From: Bacteroides sp.
GTDB taxonomy: Bacteria; Bacteroidota; Bacteroidia; Bacteroidales; Bacteroidaceae
Direction: 5' to 3'
Assembly: GCA_017471925.1 (NCBI GenBank)
Contig: JAFURM010000005.1
Coordinates: 1-64,000, forward strand
Length of the DNA stretch: 64,000 nt
The position numbers were made by a program, and so were the translations under genes. Below the pieces are notes generated by a model. The model searched no databases. It was not told the origin of the DNA and was given only the letters and a program-made list of their open reading frames with translations. Positions 37,023-43,778 of this stretch are shown one piece after another (the stretch's first letter is position 1; each line of letters begins with the position of its first letter).

Positions 37023-38668
37023 TGCTTTACAGCTCTGCCCGACAGCACCTCCCTGCCCTTTTGCCTATATGGGGAGTGCTTCCCCTCTCCCCACTTCCTC
37101 TCCTGCTTTTTCTGCTCTGTCTGGCTCTCGTGGCCTTTGTCTTCTTCCGCATCATCCTGCTAAGGAAAGAGCGGGAGATATCCCGGGAAAAGCTGGACTT
37201 CTTCATCCGCACGGCCCATGACCTGCGTACTCCCCTGACCCTCATCAAGACACCTTTGGAAGAGATGCTGGAGGAAGAACGTCAGTTGAGTGAAAAGGGG
37301 ACCGACAACCTCCGTATGGCCCTGCGCAACGTGGATGCCTTGCTGCGCATGAGCCACAATCTCATCTATTTGGAGCGTACCGAAAGACAGCACTCCTCTC
37401 CCGTGCAGCGACAGGAGCATGAACTGAACGCCTATATGGCAGGCATGCTCCAGCTTTTCCGTCCCTATGCCCAAGGCAAGGAGATACGCCTGATTTATGA
37501 AAGTGACTTCACCAGTCTGAACGTGTGGATGGACAAGGAGAAGATGGACTCCATCCTGAAGAACCTCTTCTCCAACGCCCTGAAGTACACCGGAAGAGGA
37601 GGAGAAGTGAAGGTCACGGCCACCGTAGGAGAGCAGGAATGGAGCATCACCGTGAGTGATACCGGAATAGGCATTCCGCAGGCCGAACAGCGACGCCTGT
37701 TCAAAGCACACTTCAGGGGAAGCAATGCCGTCAACTCCCAGGTGACGGGCAGTGGCATCGGACTGTTGTTGGTGAGCAAGTTGGTCAGGCAGTTGGGCGG
37801 ACGTCTCCACTTCAATAGCACGGAAGGCCGTGGTTCCACTTTCAGCATCAGTTTTCCAAGGCATGATGCACAGCCACCCTCCGAAGCACCGTTGGCCAGG
37901 CTGTTAGTGGTGGAAGACAATGATGACCTGCGGGAATACTTGCGGCAAAGCCTCTCCACCACCTACCATGTACAGACCTGCACCAACGCCACCGATGCTC
38001 TGGAAATCGTGCACGGCTATGCACCGCATCTGGTCATCTCGGACATCATGATGCCCGGCATGAGGGGAGACGAATTGTGCCGGAAACTGAAGAGCGACAT
38101 AGAGACCTCACACATCCCGGTCATCCTGCTCACGGCTCTGCACACCAACGAGAACATCATTCAGGGGCTGCAGTGCGGAGCCGATGAGTACATGCCCAAG
38201 CCTTTCAACATGGGAGTACTGCGGGCCACCATTGCCACCATCCTGAAAAACCGTGAACTGCTGCGCCGGCAATACACTACGCTTGAGCCTGATGCCCACA
38301 CTGCCTCCTCCTCCCCGACCATGCCCGCAAACAGTGCCGGAGAGTTGGATTGGAAATTCATTGCCAACGTGAAAAGGCACATCGGGATGCAAATCGGCAA
38401 CCCGCAGTTCAATGTGGATGCCCTCTGTCTGTTGGTAGGCATGAGCCGAACCTCCTTCTACAACAAACTGAAGGCACTGACGGGGCAAGCGCCTGCCGAC
38501 TATATCCGCATCATCCGCCTGCAACATGCCGCCCGTCTGCTGGGCGAAAAGCGGCACAGTGTCACCGAGGTGGCCGAACAGTGCGGATTCAATGATGCCA
38601 AATATTTCCGCGAAGTCTTCAAGAAATACTATGGCGTCAGCCCTAAACACTACGGACAAGGGAAGTGA
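37001..38668 (+). CDS. Hybrid histidine kinase/response regulator/AraC protein without sensor domain
   Basis: A 555-residue single-polypeptide two-component system. One N-terminal helix (about 30-54) is followed by HisKA with phospho-acceptor His73 (TAHDLRTPLT) and an HATPase domain (N box NLFSNALKY, DTGIGIP, GSGIGL). A receiver domain follows (ISDIMMPGM holds the Asp), and then a C-terminal AraC DNA-binding domain (VTEVAEQCGFNDAKYFREVF). Typical Bacteroides hybrid systems begin with a long periplasmic beta-propeller sensor; here there is none, only about 25 residues before the helix. It may sense through another protein. It could be cotranscribed with the acyl-CoA ligase (72 bases upstream). 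Confidence 0.9.
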   Translation: MTSMKRFLLYSSARQHLPALLPIWGVLPLSPLPLLLFLLCLALVAFVFFRIILLRKEREISREKLDFFIRTAHDLRTPLTLIKTPLEEMLEEERQLSEKGTDNLRMALRNVDALLRMSHNLIYLERTERQHSSPVQRQEHELNAYMAGMLQLFRPYAQGKEIRLIYESDFTSLNVWMDKEKMDSILKNLFSNALKYTGRGGEVKVTATVGEQEWSITVSDTGIGIPQAEQRRLFKAHFRGSNAVNSQVTGSGIGLLLVSKLVRQLGGRLHFNSTEGRGSTFSISFPRHDAQPPSEAPLARLLVVEDNDDLREYLRQSLSTTYHVQTCTNATDALEIVHGYAPHLVISDIMMPGMRGDELCRKLKSDIETSHIPVILLTALHTNENIIQGLQCGADEYMPKPFNMGVLRATIATILKNRELLRRQYTTLEPDAHTASSSPTMPANSAGELDWKFIANVKRHIGMQIGNPQFNVDALCLLVGMSRTSFYNKLKALTGQAPADYIRIIRLQHAARLLGEKRHSVTEVAEQCGFNDAKYFREVFKKYYGVSPKHYGQGK

Positions 38669-38697
38669 CCCTGTCGGGATTTCCATTTTATGCATCT

Positions 38698-38736
38698 TTT
38701 TGCTATATTTGCACCTTATTTAATAATATAGCAAAA
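38698..38736 (+). promoter_or_regulatory. 12-bp inverted repeat over the MFS promoter
   Basis: TTTTGCTATATT (38698-38709) and AATATAGCAAAA (38725-38736) are exact reverse complements with a 15-base spacer. The left arm overlaps the -7 box TATATTTG at 38704. Confidence 0.6.
38704..38711 (+). promoter_or_regulatory. -7 box of the MFS transporter gene
   Basis: TATATTTG, 32 bases before the ATG. No TTG at the standard spacing; TTC stands at that place (38681-38683). Confidence 0.55.
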
Positions 38737-38743
38737 CAAGTAT

Positions 38744-40153
38744 ATGAAGAAAACAGACAATGCGGCTACCGCCACCCCTTCGTTGAGAAGCTTCAGCCGC
38801 GCCTTTTGGACGGCCAATGCAGCCGAGATGTTGGAACGCATGGCCTACTATGGCGTGTTCATCGTACTCACCATTTATCTTAGCAACATATTGGGCTTCA
38901 ATGATTTCGAAGCCGGAATGATTTCAGGTCTCTTTTCCGGAGGTCTCTATCTGTTGCCGCTCTTCACGGGTGCCTATGCCGACAAGATAGGCTTCCGCAA
39001 ATCCATGCTGCTGGCATTCTCCCTGCTTACCGTGGGCTATATCGGTGTGGGACTCCTTCCCACCCTGCTGCAGGCTGCCGGGTTGGTAGAGTATGGCGAG
39101 AGCGTGACCTTTCATGGCCTGCCGGATAGCAGTCAGCGTTGGCTCATCATTCCCATCCTGGTGATTATCGTGGTGGGCGGTTCGTTCATCAAGTCGGTCA
39201 TTTCGGCCTCCGTGGCCAAGGAGACCACTGAAGCCACCCGTGCCCGCGGCTACTCCATCTTCTACATGGTGGTGAACATCGGTGCCTTCACCGGAAAGAC
39301 GGTCATTGACCCTCTGCGCGAGGCCATAGGTCCCAATGCCTACATCTATATCAACTACTTCTCGGCCTTCATGACACTGCTGGCTCTGCTGGCCGTCTTC
39401 TTCTGTTACCGTTCGGCCCATACTTTGGGCGAAGGGAAGTCCATGCGCGAAATAGGACAGGGATTCGTGCGTGTGTTCAAGAATAAGCGCCTTCTCTGTC
39501 TGGTGCTCATCGTGACCGGCTTCTGGATGGTGCAGCAACAGCTCTATGCCACCATGCCCAAGTATGTCATCCGCATGGCCGGTGAGACGGCACGTCCCGG
39601 ATGGATAGCCAATGTCAATCCCTTCGTGGTAGTGGTATGCGTGAACTTCATCACCCGTCTCATGGCCCGTCGCTCGGCCATCACCTCCATGAACATCGGC
39701 ATGTTCCTCATTCCCCTGTCGGCTCTGCTCATGGCCTGTGGCAACCTGTTGGGCGACGACCTCATCAGTGGCGTGAGCAACATCACCCTTATGCTCATTC
39801 TGGGCATTGTGGTGCAGGCTTTGGCCGAATGCTTCATCTCGCCCCGCTATCTGGAATATTTCTCCCTGCAGGCCCCCAAGGGCGAAGAGGGACTCTACTT
39901 AGGATTCAGTCATCTGGATTCCTTCCTCTCCTCGGTATTCGGTTTCGGCATAGCCGGCCTATTGCTCACCAAGTACTGTCCCGACCCTGCCCTCTTCGAA
40001 TCCCGTGAAGCCTGGCAGGCCGCCAGTGCCCATGCCCACTACATCTGGTACTACTTTGCCGGCATCGGTCTGGTGGCAGCCATAGCCCTCTTGGTCTTTG
40101 CCAAAATGACGGCCCGCTTGGACAAAAAGGAATCAGAGGGTGCGGCCATCTGA
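38744..40153 (+). CDS. MFS transporter of the POT/peptide-like type
   Basis: A 469-residue, roughly 12-helix major-facilitator protein. The first helix carries AEMLERMAYYGVF, close to the ExxERFxYYG motif of proton-dependent oligopeptide transporters, and the loop after helix 2-3 has GAYADKIGFRKS. GYSIFYMVVNIGAFTGK lies in helix 5. A second POT-type gene is at 43779, and the two differ strongly, so a recent duplication is unlikely. The substrate, probably small peptides, is inferred. Its promoter carries an inverted-repeat operator, so expression is probably controlled separately from the adjacent kinase. Confidence 0.83.
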   Translation: MKKTDNAATATPSLRSFSRAFWTANAAEMLERMAYYGVFIVLTIYLSNILGFNDFEAGMISGLFSGGLYLLPLFTGAYADKIGFRKSMLLAFSLLTVGYIGVGLLPTLLQAAGLVEYGESVTFHGLPDSSQRWLIIPILVIIVVGGSFIKSVISASVAKETTEATRARGYSIFYMVVNIGAFTGKTVIDPLREAIGPNAYIYINYFSAFMTLLALLAVFFCYRSAHTLGEGKSMREIGQGFVRVFKNKRLLCLVLIVTGFWMVQQQLYATMPKYVIRMAGETARPGWIANVNPFVVVVCVNFITRLMARRSAITSMNIGMFLIPLSALLMACGNLLGDDLISGVSNITLMLILGIVVQALAECFISPRYLEYFSLQAPKGEEGLYLGFSHLDSFLSSVFGFGIAGLLLTKYCPDPALFESREAWQAASAHAHYIWYYFAGIGLVAAIALLVFAKMTARLDKKESEGAAI

Positions 40154-40163
40154 AAAAATTGCG

Positions 40164-40171
40164 TATCTTTG
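40164..40171 (+). promoter_or_regulatory. -7 box of the metallo-hydrolase gene
   Basis: TATCTTTG, 32 bases before the ATG at 40204, just after the MFS stop codon. It shows that the in-frame TTG at 40159 is not the start. Confidence 0.5.
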
Positions 40172-40203
40172 CGGTCAATTTTCTCAATACGGAAAGAAAC
40201 GAC

Positions 40204-41010
40204 ATGAAGATAAGATTTATGAGCATAGCCAGTGGCAGCAGCGGAAACTGCTACTACGTAGGCACCGAAGAATATGGTATACTTATTGATGCAGGCGTAG
40301 CCGTGCGCACCGTGAAGAAGGTGCTGAAAGAGTCCGGCATTGGCCTGGAGAGCATCCGGGCCGTGTTTGTCACTCACGACCATGCCGACCACATCAAGGC
40401 TGTGGGAGGATTTGGCGAAAAGCAGAACATCCCCATCTACACCACGGCACGCATACACGAAGGCATCAGCAAGAGCTACTGCATGACCGAGAAACTCTCG
40501 CCAATCAGCACGCGATACATAGAGAAGCAGCAACCCATACAGTTGGAAGACTTCCGGATAGAGGCTTTTGAGGTGCCCCATGATGGCACGGACAATGTGG
40601 GCTACTGTCTGCAGATAGGCGACAAGACCTTCTCTTTCCTTACCGACCTGGGTGAAATCACCCCCGTTGCTGCCGAGTATATCCGTAAGGCCAACTACCT
40701 CATCCTGGAAGCCAACTATGACACGGAGATGCTCCGCATGGGCACCTATCCCCCCTACCTGAAAGAGCGCATAGCCAGCCGCACGGGTCACATGAGCAAT
40801 ATGGCGACAGCCGAATTTCTGGCCGAAAACATCACGCCGGACTTGAAGCACATCTGGCTGTGCCACCTCAGCAAGGACAACAACCATCCCGAGCTGGCCT
40901 GCAAGACCGTAGAGCTGAAACTGCGCGAAAAGGGCGTCATTGTAGGCAAAGACGTGCAGCTATGTGCCCTGAAACGAACGACACCTTCCGAACTCTACGT
41001 CTTCGAATAG
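40204..41010 (+). CDS. MBL-fold metallo-hydrolase (YycJ/WalJ-like)
   Basis: A 268-residue metallo-beta-lactamase-fold protein. It begins MKIRFMSIASGSSGNCYYVG, the conserved YycJ start. The metal-binding motif THDHADH is at about residues 56-62, and further ligand histidines occur in FEVPHDGTDNVGY and GHMSN. Family members are annotated as single-strand DNA exonucleases or as WalRK-associated proteins in Firmicutes; in Bacteroidota there is no WalRK link here, so a nuclease or phosphodiesterase role is only suggested. The gene is preceded by the MFS gene and followed by tRNA-Lys. Confidence 0.87.
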   Translation: MKIRFMSIASGSSGNCYYVGTEEYGILIDAGVAVRTVKKVLKESGIGLESIRAVFVTHDHADHIKAVGGFGEKQNIPIYTTARIHEGISKSYCMTEKLSPISTRYIEKQQPIQLEDFRIEAFEVPHDGTDNVGYCLQIGDKTFSFLTDLGEITPVAAEYIRKANYLILEANYDTEMLRMGTYPPYLKERIASRTGHMSNMATAEFLAENITPDLKHIWLCHLSKDNNHPELACKTVELKLREKGVIVGKDVQLCALKRTTPSELYVFE

Positions 41011-41071
41011 CCTGCAAAGGACGGTCGGAAGAAAAAATGCCGTTATGGGCAATAAAAAACGGGCCGTTCGC

Positions 41072-41101
41072 TTGTCGGTTCAAATAAAAGCACTACCTTT
41101 G
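41072..41101 (+). promoter_or_regulatory. Promoter of tRNA-Lys
   Basis: TTG (41072-41074), a 19-base spacer, and TACCTTTG (41094-41101), 18 bases before the mature tRNA. Confidence 0.7.
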
Positions 41102-41119
41102 CACCCGCAAACGAGAAAT

Positions 41120-41192
41120 GCACTCTTAGCTCAGTTGGTAGAGCAACTGACTCTTAATCAGTGGGTCCAGGGTTCGAATCCCTGAGGGTGTA
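41120..41192 (+). tRNA. tRNA-Lys (anticodon CTT)
   Basis: A 73-base tRNA: D arm TAGCTCAGTTGGTAGAGCA, anticodon stem-loop ACTGACTCTTAATCAGT with loop CTCTTAA (anticodon CTT), variable GGGTC, and T arm with GGTTCGAATCC. The acceptor stem pairs GCACTCT with AGGGTGT (one G-T at the end) and leaves discriminator A. CCA is not encoded. Promoter and terminator mark it as a separate unit. Confidence 0.94.
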
Positions 41193-41198
41193 CATTCA

Positions 41199-41243
41199 AG
41201 GACGGGTTTTCATCAAAAGATAGATGAAAACTCGTCCTTTTTT
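41199..41243 (+). terminator. Terminator of tRNA-Lys
   Basis: A 16-bp stem (AGGACGGGTTTTCATC with GATGAAAACTCGTCCT, one G-T pair) followed by TTTTTT, six bases after the tRNA. Confidence 0.9.
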
Positions 41244-41286
41244 GCATTTTTTCTCTCTTAAAATGACTTTTTTTCATAAAAAGAAC

Positions 41287-41294
41287 TATATTTG
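41287..41294 (+). promoter_or_regulatory. -7 box of the DUF3332 gene
   Basis: TATATTTG matches TAnnTTTG; the leader is about 66 bases. Confidence 0.5.
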
Positions 41295-41360
41295 CATTCA
41301 AAAGTGACAGAAATCGTGAAATTAATAATTATAAACACAGTAATCTAAAAGAAAAACAGT

Positions 41361-41918
41361 ATGAAAAAGTTCAATTTTAAGATGGCAGCTACCATCATGA
41401 TTTGTGGCGCATTCCTTTGCAGCTCATGTGTTGGTTCATTCGGTTTGCATACTCGTCTGGCTAATTGGAACCAGAACATCGGCAACAAGTTCGTCAACGA
41501 ATTGGTCTTCCTGGCCTGCAACATCATCCCCGTATATGGCGTATGCTACCTGGCTGACTGGTTGGTCATCAACTCCATCGAATTCTGGAGCGGCAGCAAC
41601 CCCATGGCCAGCATCGGTGAAGTGAAGAAGGTGAAGGGTGAAAACGGCAACTACCTCGTTGAGACTCTGGAAAACGGCTACTCCATCACGAAGGAAGGTG
41701 AAGATGTTGCCGCTATGGAACTGCTCTACGACAAGGATACGAATACTTGGAGCGTAGTGGCCGATGGCATCAGCACTGAAATCCTGAAGATGAACGAAGA
41801 CGGCACTGCCGACATGTATCTGAACAACGGTGAAGCCATGAACGTCACTCTGGATGCCCAAGGCGTTGCCTCTGCACGTCTGGCCACTATGGGTGACAGC
41901 TACTTCGCTGCCCGCTAA
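41361..41918 (+). CDS. DUF3332 lipoprotein-like protein
   Basis: A 185-residue exported protein with signal peptide MKKFNFKMAATIMICGAFLC and a likely lipid-attachment Cys23 in FLCSSCVGS (a loose lipobox). A hydrophobic stretch, LVFLACNIIPVYGVCYLADW, follows, and a polar beta-rich C-terminal half runs from about residue 75 (VKGENGNYLVETLENGYSIT). It matches DUF3332, a family of unknown function in Bacteroidota and Gammaproteobacteria. Codon use is strongly biased toward frequent codons, hinting at good expression. It is a single-gene unit between tRNA-Lys and a repeat-rich region. Confidence 0.82.
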   Translation: MKKFNFKMAATIMICGAFLCSSCVGSFGLHTRLANWNQNIGNKFVNELVFLACNIIPVYGVCYLADWLVINSIEFWSGSNPMASIGEVKKVKGENGNYLVETLENGYSITKEGEDVAAMELLYDKDTNTWSVVADGISTEILKMNEDGTADMYLNNGEAMNVTLDAQGVASARLATMGDSYFAAR

Positions 41919-41964
41919 GTTTCAAACATAGACGGCACGTCATAGCAGACTGTGTCAAGATGTA

Positions 41965-42045
41965 AATCAGGCACGGATTACACGGATTTTTTACGGCTTT
42001 AGATACTTTCTTAAACCGTTTTATCCGTGTCATCCGTGCCTGATT
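41965..42045. repeat. 23-bp inverted repeat, CACGGAT type
   Basis: Arms 41965-41987 and 42023-42045 match at 22 of 23 positions; each contains AGGCACGGAT and ACACGGAT. The loop is 35 bases. A 14-base piece of the same motif (AGGCACGGATGACA) recurs at 51695-51708, so it is a dispersed element. Confidence 0.75.
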
Positions 42046-42111
42046 TGTTTTCCTCCAATCCAGTATCCCTACTCTTCCAATCCGATACTCCAGTATCCTT
42101 TTCAGTTTATC

Positions 42112-42160
42112 ATAAGAGATACTGCAGTACCAGGCTATGTGGTACTGCAGTGTTACTTAT
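42112..42160. repeat. Imperfect 20-bp inverted repeat
   Basis: Arms 42112-42131 and 42141-42160 share a perfect 11-bp core, ACTGCAGTACC / GGTACTGCAGT, extended by partly matching bases on both sides; the loop is nine bases. Confidence 0.7.
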
Positions 42161-42270
42161 GTGGGATTGTACCCTCAATTTTAAGTTAAGGAAAAAGTTC
42201 AAAGTAGAGAGCTATTCTCAAAGTTTTTTGTTACGCCTGCCATAACATGCGCTTATGCATCTGACGTCCT

Positions 42271-42366
42271 ATTCCAAATATCGGCGTGATTTTTGGAGTG
42301 CAATTCCAAATATTGGCGTGATTTTTGGAGTGCTATTCCAAATATTGGCGTGAAATTTGGAATAGC
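42271..42366 (+). repeat. Three tandem 32-base repeats
   Basis: Units start at 42271, 42303 and 42335, each with ATTCCAAATATYGGCGTGA; the first two continue TTTTTGGAGTGC, the third AATTTGGAATAGC. Each unit is itself a partial inverted repeat (TTCCAAA with TTTGGA). The array ends only five bases before the promoter's TTG element. Confidence 0.8.
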
Positions 42367-42370
42367 AGGC

Positions 42371-42400
42371 TTGTTTGTATCATAAAAAGCATTACCTTTG
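42371..42400 (+). promoter_or_regulatory. Promoter of the DUF4143 ATPase gene
   Basis: TTG (42371-42373), a 19-base spacer, and TACCTTTG (42393-42400). The in-frame TTG at 42398 lies in the -7 box, so the ATG at 42422 is the start. Confidence 0.65.
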
Positions 42401-42421
42401 CCGAGTAATCATTTGGTAAAT

Positions 42422-43675
42422 ATGGGCAAGAACAGACAAATAGAACGAATCATTACGAGCGTAAAGGAGAAACGTCATGCACGAATCATCGTCTTTACGG
42501 GAGCCAGACAGGTAGGGAAAACAACTTTAGTCAAGCAGTTTTTCCCTGAATACGAATATTTGAGTATTGAAGACCCTATCCTAAGAAAAGCCTATCTGAA
42601 TCTTTCCGCCGCCCAATGGAAGTTGCAGTTCCCTAAAGCTACATTGGACGAAGTGCAGAAGGAACCTCAGCTCATCGAAAGCATCAAGGCTACTTACGAT
42701 ACCTATGACGATGTTCGCTATGTACTTCTCGGGTCAAGCCAACTGCTTTTGTTGGAAAAAGTACGCGAATCCTTGGCCGGCCGTTGCTTGATATATGAAC
42801 TCTATCCTCTGACTCTTCCTGAACTTGCCACACAAAGTTGGGAGGATGCCATTATCCCTTCCTTGTGCCAACTGATTATTACTCACCAATGTGAATCTTC
42901 AGACATTGTTCCCTCTTTCCTGATGGACAAGCGGATGGCTGTCAAAAGTGCGTCATGGGAACATTACCTTCGTTTGGGAGGTTACCCTGCCTTAGTGGCT
43001 GAGGATATGAATGAAGACGAGAAATACACCTGGCTACGGACTTACGTTCACACTTATCTGGAAAGGGATGTGCGCGACTTGGTTTCTTTCCGCGACCTGG
43101 AACCTTTCATCAAACTTCAACGTGCCGTGGCTGTATATACTGGAGGGCTTTTCAATGCTTCCAACTTTGCAAGAGATGTCGGTGTAACCTCCAAAACCGT
43201 GCAACGCTATTTGGAATATCTGCGTTTGAGCTATCAGGTGATTATTCTCCCTGCTTGGGAACGCAATGCCGCCAAACGATTGATAAAGGCACCCAAGGTG
43301 CATTTTATGGATAATGGTGTCCTTCAGGCCATCTTGCAGAAACGTGGCGGATTGACCGGAAGTGAATTTGGAAGTCTGATAATCGCTGAGATTTATAAGC
43401 AGGTCAAGAACTTACAAATCGATGCGTCATTCCACCATCTTCGTACCCAGGACGGCAAAGAAATCGATTTGCTGATAGAGACACAGGATGGTTATTATGC
43501 TTTTGAAGTGAAGATGGCAGAACATGTTTCTCGGATAGATGCCCGTCATTTGTTGGAGGTGGAATCGATATTGGACAAACCTCTACTTCACGGCTTTGTC
43601 TTGTCTAACGACCAAGAGACTCATCATTTCTCCAATAAGGTCACCGCTGTACATGCCGCCATGTTCTTGGGATAA
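42422..43675 (+). CDS. AAA ATPase with DUF4143 domain
   Basis: A 417-residue protein. The N-terminal AAA_14 domain has Walker A GARQVGKTTLVKQF (about residues 24-37), a Walker B-type strand TLDEV, and the sensor LLGSSQLLLL. The C-terminal DUF4143 part ends in a nuclease-like fold with DGKEIDLLIETQDGYYAFEVK, a PD-(D/E)xK pattern. Such proteins are numerous in Bacteroides genomes and have no settled function; suggestions include roles in toxin-antitoxin or mobile DNA biology. It stands alone, with a tandem-repeat array upstream and a long hairpin downstream. Confidence 0.87.
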   Translation: MGKNRQIERIITSVKEKRHARIIVFTGARQVGKTTLVKQFFPEYEYLSIEDPILRKAYLNLSAAQWKLQFPKATLDEVQKEPQLIESIKATYDTYDDVRYVLLGSSQLLLLEKVRESLAGRCLIYELYPLTLPELATQSWEDAIIPSLCQLIITHQCESSDIVPSFLMDKRMAVKSASWEHYLRLGGYPALVAEDMNEDEKYTWLRTYVHTYLERDVRDLVSFRDLEPFIKLQRAVAVYTGGLFNASNFARDVGVTSKTVQRYLEYLRLSYQVIILPAWERNAAKRLIKAPKVHFMDNGVLQAILQKRGGLTGSEFGSLIIAEIYKQVKNLQIDASFHHLRTQDGKEIDLLIETQDGYYAFEVKMAEHVSRIDARHLLEVESILDKPLLHGFVLSNDQETHHFSNKVTAVHAAMFLG

Positions 43676-43698
43676 TCTTTGAAATGTTTGTATCATAA

Positions 43699-43755
43699 AA
43701 CGCCGGTCAATGCCGTACTCGCAGAGGGTTGCGAGAAACGGCATTGACCGGCGTT
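43699..43755. terminator. Long hairpin between convergent genes
   Basis: An 18-bp perfect outer stem (AACGCCGGTCAATGCCGT at 43699-43716 with its complement at 43738-43755) encloses an inner CTCGCA/TGCGAG stem. It lies between the ATPase and the convergent POT gene; T-runs are weak (AAA before, TAA after), so it acts as a bidirectional terminator by structure more than by sequence. Confidence 0.65.
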
Positions 43756-43778
43756 AATCGGTATGGGCTATGCGCCGC

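Larger units (their letters stand above)
41919..42421. other. Repeat-rich intergenic region before the DUF4143 ATPase
   Basis: About 500 bases with no credible gene (the 72-codon frame at 42027 crosses two hairpins). It holds a long 23-bp inverted repeat (41965-42045), a second imperfect 20-bp one (42112-42160), three tandem 32-base units (42271-42366) and the ATPase promoter (42371-42400). Such a dense mix of repeats is unlike the other intergenic regions here. Confidence 0.75.

Noticed and set aside
41199..41243. Integration site at tRNA-Lys
   Set aside because: The sequence after the tRNA is a simple terminator; no repeat of the tRNA 3' end or integrase gene is seen.
42027..42245. 72-codon plus-strand gene
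   Set aside because: It runs through two inverted repeats and has no family resemblance.
42271..42366. CRISPR array
   Set aside because: The 32-base units touch each other with no unique spacers and only three copies exist; no cas genes are in the window.
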